From Terana coerulea (taxonomy: Eukaryota; Basidiomycota; Agaricomycetes; Polyporales; Phanerochaetaceae), in the NCBI GenBank assembly GCA_024811115.1, contig JAKOGH010000870.1, positions 1-64,000 on the forward strand: a stretch of DNA of 64,000 nt, in the 5' to 3' direction. The notes under the pieces were generated by a model. That model worked only from the letters and a program-made list of their open reading frames with translations. It did no database searches and was not told the DNA's origin. The position numbers were made by a program, and so were the translations under genes. This document shows positions 58,636 to 64,000 of this stretch, piece after piece; position 1 is the first letter of the stretch, and each line of letters begins with the position of its first letter.

Positions 58636-59289
58636 TTAGCTACTGCGAGAGCAACATGCCAAGACAGTGAACCGCCCTCCGGTACCCCCTCATCGCAACT
58701 CAAATCTTGAGTCGGGGAACATGTCCAACTCTGCCCGACTGTATCAACTGCACCGACAGGGCTGTCAAAGCCGGTGTTAGCGAGCGCCATACATCAATCA
58801 ATGCAGAATACAGACTTCTGATTGCCGTCGCACGTAATCGAGGCACCCTTGAAATAGCCACCCTTGCAGTATTGTTTGGTATCCTGTGTGATGCCATTCT
58901 GTGCGATGAGATCACAATTGTTGGTCATGAGGAAACCACTGTATTCTAAGAACGAGCGGTTCGGGCCGGTGAACTGATCCTGTTGAGCGGAGTATAAGCA
59001 TAAGAGAAATCAGAGCTCACCATTTCAAGCTTCGGTGATCGCGTAAAGAGAGATAAATGCGGGTACGGTAAGAAAAAATAGAACCTAAAGTGCGTAGGAC
59101 TGTGACAGCATACCATCTCAGTACCCACGGCTGCCGCAATCCGCCCATTGATCAGCCAAGCGGTATGCTGGTGGAGTCGACAGAGTACATACCCATTTGT
59201 CCAGGTGCACATACCGCTGAGGCATGTTGTACGAATGTAAGGCCAATGGAGATAGTAGCAATGAGGGCGGACCGGCCGCTGAAATGCAT
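58636..59289 (-). CDS. Small secreted cysteine-rich protein A
   Basis: A signal peptide (MHFSGRSALIATISIGLTFV) is followed by AVCAPGQM. An intron, a 17-base exon (CCGTGGGTACTGAGATG) and another intron follow. The body is PNRSFLEYSGFLMTNNCDLI, QYCKGGYFKGASITCDGNQ, then after a short intron NPVGAVDTVGQSWTCSPTQD and, with one base added to the G run near 58672, FTVLACCSRSS. It shares with protein B the pattern VC-x-PGQM, GF-x-MTN-x-C-x-LIA-x-NG, C-x-G-x-Y, TCD, NPV-x-A-x-DT-x-G-x-x-WTC-x-PT-x-D and ACCSR. Predicted mature size is about 110 residues with seven or eight Cys. Family and role are unknown; a secreted effector-like or wall protein is only inference. Confidence 0.65.
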
Positions 59290-60100
59290 GACTAGAGAAG
59301 AGGAAGGAACGTAAAGGTGAGACGTCAAGCCTAGAGGGGCGAAATCTTCTGTGGTCGTACATATACCATCTAGGCGGCTCGTCCGGCTCGATATGCTGGG
59401 AAACAAACGCTATTTGACATCGGCATGCTTGCGAGGATTGACAGTGGGCGCTGATGGTGGTACTTACTAGTAAGCCAAACTTGGAGCAAGATCGTATTCT
59501 TGATAGTCAAAGTACCTTTGAGTCCTCCAGTGCCGCGTTATGCAATTGGAGCCGATGTTGCGTTGGCAGCTACCAGCTTAGCCAGGTGCCTAAGCATTTG
59601 AGTACGATATTCCGTCTGCACGCGTGCGAGCTTATCCCGTGGTGTGACTTACCGATGAGGCGCTAGCATACAGCCCGTACACAGGCGGAAGCGACTGATG
59701 ATACATAGTCGGCCGCCGATGCTTTCCCGGGCTATAGCTGGACGTCGCGAATCATTGATGAGGTCCTGAAACCAACGCGCAGTGTCAGGCGTCTCAGCCT
59801 AGTAAATTCCACGCTATTTTTGAAGCACATTTAGATTAGCGTGAGGTCAACGGCTGTGAGAGAGGGCCCACGGCGGCCGACCATGTCGCGATTGCTGAGA
59901 TAGTGCGAGCTTCATGGAGATGGAAGCAAAGATAGGGAAGACTTTGGGACGAAGCGACAAGCGTAGCGTGGCCGCCACTAGGCCAGCTTTCGTCGTCCCT
60001 TCAACACCAGCGACTATGAGCCACTGCACCCAGCCGGGTCTGTTGAGAAATCCGGCACCAATGAAAGTGATTAATGTGGTACAAGAAGACGAGGCAGTTG
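59290..60100. other. Spacer between the two small secreted protein genes
   Basis: No third copy of the small secreted protein could be assembled here. Nothing else is supported. Confidence 0.45.
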
Positions 60101-60616
60101 CTAGGTTCGGCTGCAACAGGCTATTACGAGGAACCCTACATTGTTGCAGCCACCATCCTCGGTAGGCTGGCACGTCCAGTAGTTCCCTTGAGTATCGATG
60201 GCGGCCACAGGGCTGACATGGTCAGTGAATATTGGGAGAAGTCGCTTGATGGAACAGCGATGGGCTCACTTATGATGATGATCGCAGGTGACGGATGCGG
60301 GACTGCCTGGCGGACCATAGTCTCCGCGACAGAGCTGATGCTCGTCCTCAGTCGAGCCGTTCTCGGCAATGAGTTTGCAGTCATTGGTCATCATAAAGCC
60401 ATTGTACAGCAGAAAAGAGTGCCCTGGGGTGTCGAGCCCTTGATACCAAAAGTTTCCTATGGCTAGAAAGGGCGCCCTGTCCGCTCAGCCGTCATGTTCG
60501 TAAGAAACGCAACGCGACGTACCCATCTGCCCCGGCTGGCAAACGTGCCCGTGCCGTGCGTGCACCAACGCCGTGAAGAGCAGCAGTTGCGTGGCGACTG
60601 CCCGTATAACACGCAT
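60101..60616 (-). CDS. Small secreted cysteine-rich protein B (paralogue of A)
   Basis: The start at 60616 gives the signal peptide MRVIRAVATQLLLFTALVHA and then HVCQPGQM. After a 63-base intron come NFWYQGLDTPGHSFLLYNGF, MMTNDCKLIAENGSTEDEHQ, LCRGDYGPPGSPASVTCDHH and, after a second intron, NPVAAIDTQGNYWTCQPTED, GGCNNVGFLVIACCSRT and the stop at 60101. The three exons join without frame errors to about 129 residues. Seven or eight Cys, an NGST glycosylation site and tandem position with protein A support a secreted small protein family that duplicated locally. No known domain was recognised. Confidence 0.72.
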
Positions 60617-61098
60617 GGGTTTGGAAATAAAAATTATGTTCTGGAGGTAGAGTTCGACAGCGCGCCAATGACAGCTCTGTGGATACCTTGAAGGGACGGC
60701 AGAGTAGAAGGTGAAAGCAGCTGGTTAGATATGTGTAGAAAAAACGGACTTTTGTAGGTGCGTACCATATCCATGCGCCCGCCATCCTCATCAAGCTGCG
60801 CGCTGTTACCGTTGTTGAGCCTGTAGACAGCTTGTCAATGAAACGCTACTAGATTGTCAGGTTCAAGCGCAGTGTGATTTAAATGGAGACGAGCACCGCG
60901 CACACGTACGAAGACGGATCCGGACAAGCTAAGATTGGAGATGGTGAAGCGTATGTCATTGAGGATACAGACAGAAATATGCTATGAAGGATTGACTATG
61001 AGTTCGAAAGCAACATCGGAAAGCAACGATGGGGGAGTTTGTATAATAAGCAAAATATCCAAGATATGGGATAAATATGTATTACTGCGGACGCTTGT
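60617..61098. other. Spacer
   Basis: Promoter of protein B and 3' region of the coiled-coil gene. Nothing else was seen. Confidence 0.45.
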
Positions 61099-64000
61099 TC
61101 ACGCAGAAGACATTCCTATGCTAGCGAGCACCGCGATGCGTTGCTGCTGGAAGTAGGTCAGCGCTCAACTCAAACAAGGGATCAGGTTTAAGTCGACTCA
61201 CATGCTCAAAGTTCATACTACGTCGGTGGCTTCCCAGCGCGAAGGAGGCGCGAGAGCCAGGGGTGAGAATTTCCGAATTTCTGCGAGTCATGAAAGAGCG
61301 AGGGCTGCCGACCGGACTGGACATCGTGGCAGAAACCGATTGCGAACGCCTGGGCTGAGTGTGAATGGGCGGACCGCGTAAATCCTCGGGGCTGATGCCG
61401 AGCATCTCGCACAACTCCTGCTGTGCTTGCACCATGGCACGGATCTCCGACTCGGGGTCGCTCTCCGAGCTGAGCGCTATAGTGACCGTTGTAAGCATGT
61501 CATCCACGTACAGGAAAGTGATGTGCGTACCTGAACCACGGCTGGGCAAGTCCGCCGTGAGGATACCAAGTGGCGTGCGGATAGGAATTGGGGGAACGGG
61601 GGTATCCTCTCAGTGATCGAGGCAGAGCGTATGCCTGGAGACATGTAAAGGCTGCTTCTACTTGCGACCGAGGACCGCTGGCTCCGTAAACGACTCGGAG
61701 AACGCAGGCCCACCTTCCTGAGACTCGCCTTGCGCGCGATGCTGATCTTGCTCGACCGGCGGCTGCTCGCGGGAGTCAGCACGCCTTCGCTCATAGCCAT
61801 TCTGTCGCTGAGCTCGTCCAGCTCTTGAGCCGCCACTTGCGCGTGTCTCCAGGCCTCATCCCTCTCCAGTTCGAGGGAGGCCACCTGCTGCCGCAAGGTC
61901 TCCTTCTCGGCCAAATGCTTGATGAACGAGCTGTTGAGCTTGCGGAGCCCCATCGACAGCGCACTACCAAAGTGGATATCCCTGAGATGGTTCAGCTGAG
62001 CAAGTTGATCGGTAACACTGTAGAGGTCCTCCGATATATTATCCATATTTTCGGTTATCTCAGCGAGGTCGTCCGTGAGTCGCACAGATGAAGCCTGCTC
62101 GGCCAGTTCGCCGCCGTCCGCAATCGACTTCAAGGTTCCAAGGAGCATCTTGCGCTTCCGCACCGCCAATTTGTAGTTAGTCCGCAGCTCCGCGCTAAGC
62201 AGCTCCAGCCGTTGAATCTCCGCGGGTAGTTGCTCGTTAAGCAGGTCCACTGGGAGCAAACGAATCGTCGACGCATCCGACGACTTCTTGATCGCACTAG
62301 AGACGGTTTGCTGTAGTTCCTGGGATGTGAACGTCCACTGAGCCGCCTCCATCGTAAGCCCACGGAACTTGACGGGCGTCGTCTGAAACCGCGGCATCGT
62401 TGTCGAATAGTTGCCTCCTGAAACTGGCATCGAGGTAGATCCTGCAGGCGGGGTTCCCATAGTCATAGTCGACGCCACGGAGCCGGCACGGCTGCGGTTT
62501 GCTGAGGACGGCCCGCTGGGCTTCCGAGGACCGGCAGGCGGATGCGGTCGGCCACGGGCGAACCGCTTGCTCGGGGTGACATCCGTGCTCGATCCAGTGC
62601 CATTCTTCACAAAGGATGGCCTTGACGGCGTAGGAGGGTCAAAGCTCCGCGTTGTGAACGCGGGCGACAGCGAAGGGCTCCGAATTCGTTGACTCCCGTA
62701 GTCGCTAGAATGCAGAGATGGCGGGGCAGGCGAGTCGGGGACCGGTATTTCTTGCGCCTCAAAAGTGGTTATAACTGGTGCAGGCGAATGTAAGGGAGAT
62801 GCAGGGAGTGGCACTGCCTGAGGTCTCGGAGAGACAGGAGGAGAGGGAAGCGGCGTCAAAGAACGCTTGGCGGGCACCAAGCTGGTGGGCCTATGCGACG
62901 CTGGGCTGTGCGGCTCCAGCAGCCGACTGTCTATCGACGTCCTGGTAGGAGGCGCAGAAAAAGGTGCAGGCGACATGTCGGGGGTACTAGAATAGGCCGA
63001 GGCAGACTGCGAGCTCAAAGGCGATCCGGGTGTACTAGCTTCCTCAATTGCTGACAGCGCGCCTGCGGTCTTGGGGCCACTGAAGACAAAGGCTCCGTCG
63101 TCAAACACCAGAGGCTGAGGACGCGATCCAGAAGGCGGCGGCGTCATCGGTAAAGGAGGCCGACCGGCACTCGCAGGCGGGCTGTTCATTGTATTCCGCA
63201 CCAGTAGATTCCTGCCAATGGTACCCGGCTTCTGATACCGCCCGCCTCGACCAGCTATAGTCCTCGAATGAGTCAATGCGGGCGAGGCGCCAGAAGGCAG
63301 CGCAGGAGTGATAAATCCAGCAGAACCGATCGGAGTGAAGGCGTAAGGCGTCTCGGGGAATGTTTGCCGGATCGCTGACGCGGTCGACGGCGAGGCAGCG
63401 TTCGGATCGTCTTGCAAAAAGCCAAATCCCGATGTAGAGGGCAGTGAGCGAGGCGGCACGGAGATGGGCGCCGGAGGGCTGAACACACGGGTACCAGTGC
63501 TCCGCTGCACAACGGTCATGCCAGCGAACATAGTGTCCAGGAGATCTGGAGACTCGGGCGAGTTCTTCGAGGCGGCGGGCATTGCGGGCGGCTGCAAGGG
63601 AGACATCATTGAGTATGATCGGGTCGCACGGTCCGCAGACGAGCGCGGGCCCGACGGCGACAGGACCGAGTTGGAGCGCGGCCTGTCGCCAACCGGTACA
63701 AGAGAAACGGACGGCCTGGGTCCCATTGACCTTCGCGAAGAAGATTCCGAGAACGAGCGTTTCATCGGTGACCGGACACCTTGTGATGAGGGAGCAGGCG
63801 CAGAATCTGCACCAGACGAAGATGGCATCCCGGGAGTAGTGAGAGCAGTATCAGGGGTATCATAATGGTGGGTATCGTCGGAGGTTGCGTATGAAGAGGT
63901 AGACGCAGCCGTCTCTGGCATATCCAGAAGCGCCTGCTGCTCTCCGCGATGAGGAGATTCGTCGACGGTAGCGAGCTCGTGGTTTTCCAGGGGTAGCCCA
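61099..64000 (-). CDS. Large Ser/Pro-rich coiled-coil protein, 5' end beyond window
   Basis: The frame is open from the window edge through the Met at 63919-63921, so the start probably lies outside. Exons are >64000-61531, 61476-61202 and 61146-61099. The first 520 visible residues are Ser/Pro-rich and likely disordered, with many SP/TP sites (SPSLSPAFT, PLPSPPVSPRP). From about residue 530 (TPVKFRGLTMEAAQWTFTSQ) follow helical segments with heptads: VDLLNEQLPAEIQRLELLSA, VRKRKMLLGTLKSIADGGEL and KHLAEKETLRQQVASLELER. The helical core is reminiscent of the septation-related Uds1 family, but I am not certain. C-terminal segments contain RSQSVSATMSSP and the last exon QQRIAVLAS. One C appears lost from the run in ATACCCCCGTT near 61605. 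A cytoskeletal or septation role is inference. Confidence 0.7.

Noticed and set aside
1..64000. CRISPR arrays, bacterial operons, ribosome binding sites or rRNA genes
   Set aside because: None seen; the sequence is spliced eukaryotic nuclear DNA.

Overview
The window looks like nuclear DNA of a basidiomycete fungus of the Agaricomycetes, most likely a polypore-type wood fungus. The signs are very short introns (about 40-65 bases, GT-AG with CTNAY-like branch sites), four copies of the FunK1 fungal protein kinase family, secreted GH18 chitinases, a CBM19-like wall protein, a CYP53-like P450 and several micro-exons. The order is inferred from gene style, not proven.

Layout. 1-2225 is a decayed non-LTR (Tad1/L1-like) retrotransposon on the minus strand. 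3.9-11.3 kb carries FunK1 copy 1 (+), a CCCH/MYND zinc-finger gene (-) and chitinase 1 (-). 11.7-12.2 kb is a small terminal-inverted-repeat element. 13.1-19.5 kb carries an F-box protein (-), a mucin-like CBM19 protein (-) and serine hydroxymethyltransferase (+). 19.9-21.3 kb is one Mutator-like non-autonomous element nested in another, next to a tRNA-Gly(CCC). 21.9-34.3 kb carries an S1/P1 nuclease, an MFS drug transporter and a tandem duplication of [MFS 3' end + FunK1] (FunK1 copies 3 and 4). 35.8-48.6 kb carries a homocysteine S-methyltransferase (-), a HAM1-domain protein (+), a CYP53-like P450 (-) with a MITE in one intron, and phosphoinositide phospholipase C (-). 51.3-57.4 kb carries chitinase 2 (+), MIC10 (+) and FunK1 copy 2 (-). 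58-60.6 kb holds a tiny membrane protein and two paralogous small secreted cysteine-rich proteins. 61.1-64 kb is the 3' part of a large coiled-coil protein that runs off the right edge.

Two structural themes stand out. First, FunK1 copy 1 with chitinase 1, and chitinase 2 with FunK1 copy 2, form mirror-image convergent pairs about 40 kb apart, suggesting an old inverted segmental duplication. FunK1 copies 3 and 4 form a separate tandem array that carried along an MFS tail, now a pseudogene fragment. Second, many genes that should be essential or intact (SHMT, PLC, MFS, MYND, P450) contain single-base frame breaks, mostly at G/C homopolymers, while others (HAM1, S1/P1 nuclease, F-box, HMT, MIC10, chitinase 1) are perfectly open. 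I read most of these as residual consensus errors in the assembly. All four FunK1 copies, however, break in the same short linker, which deserves a check.

Functionally the genes do not form one pathway. They mix housekeeping functions (one-carbon metabolism, cristae organisation, phosphoinositide signalling), wall remodelling and secretion (two chitinases, CBM19 protein, S1/P1 nuclease, small secreted proteins) and the lineage-expanded FunK1 kinases.
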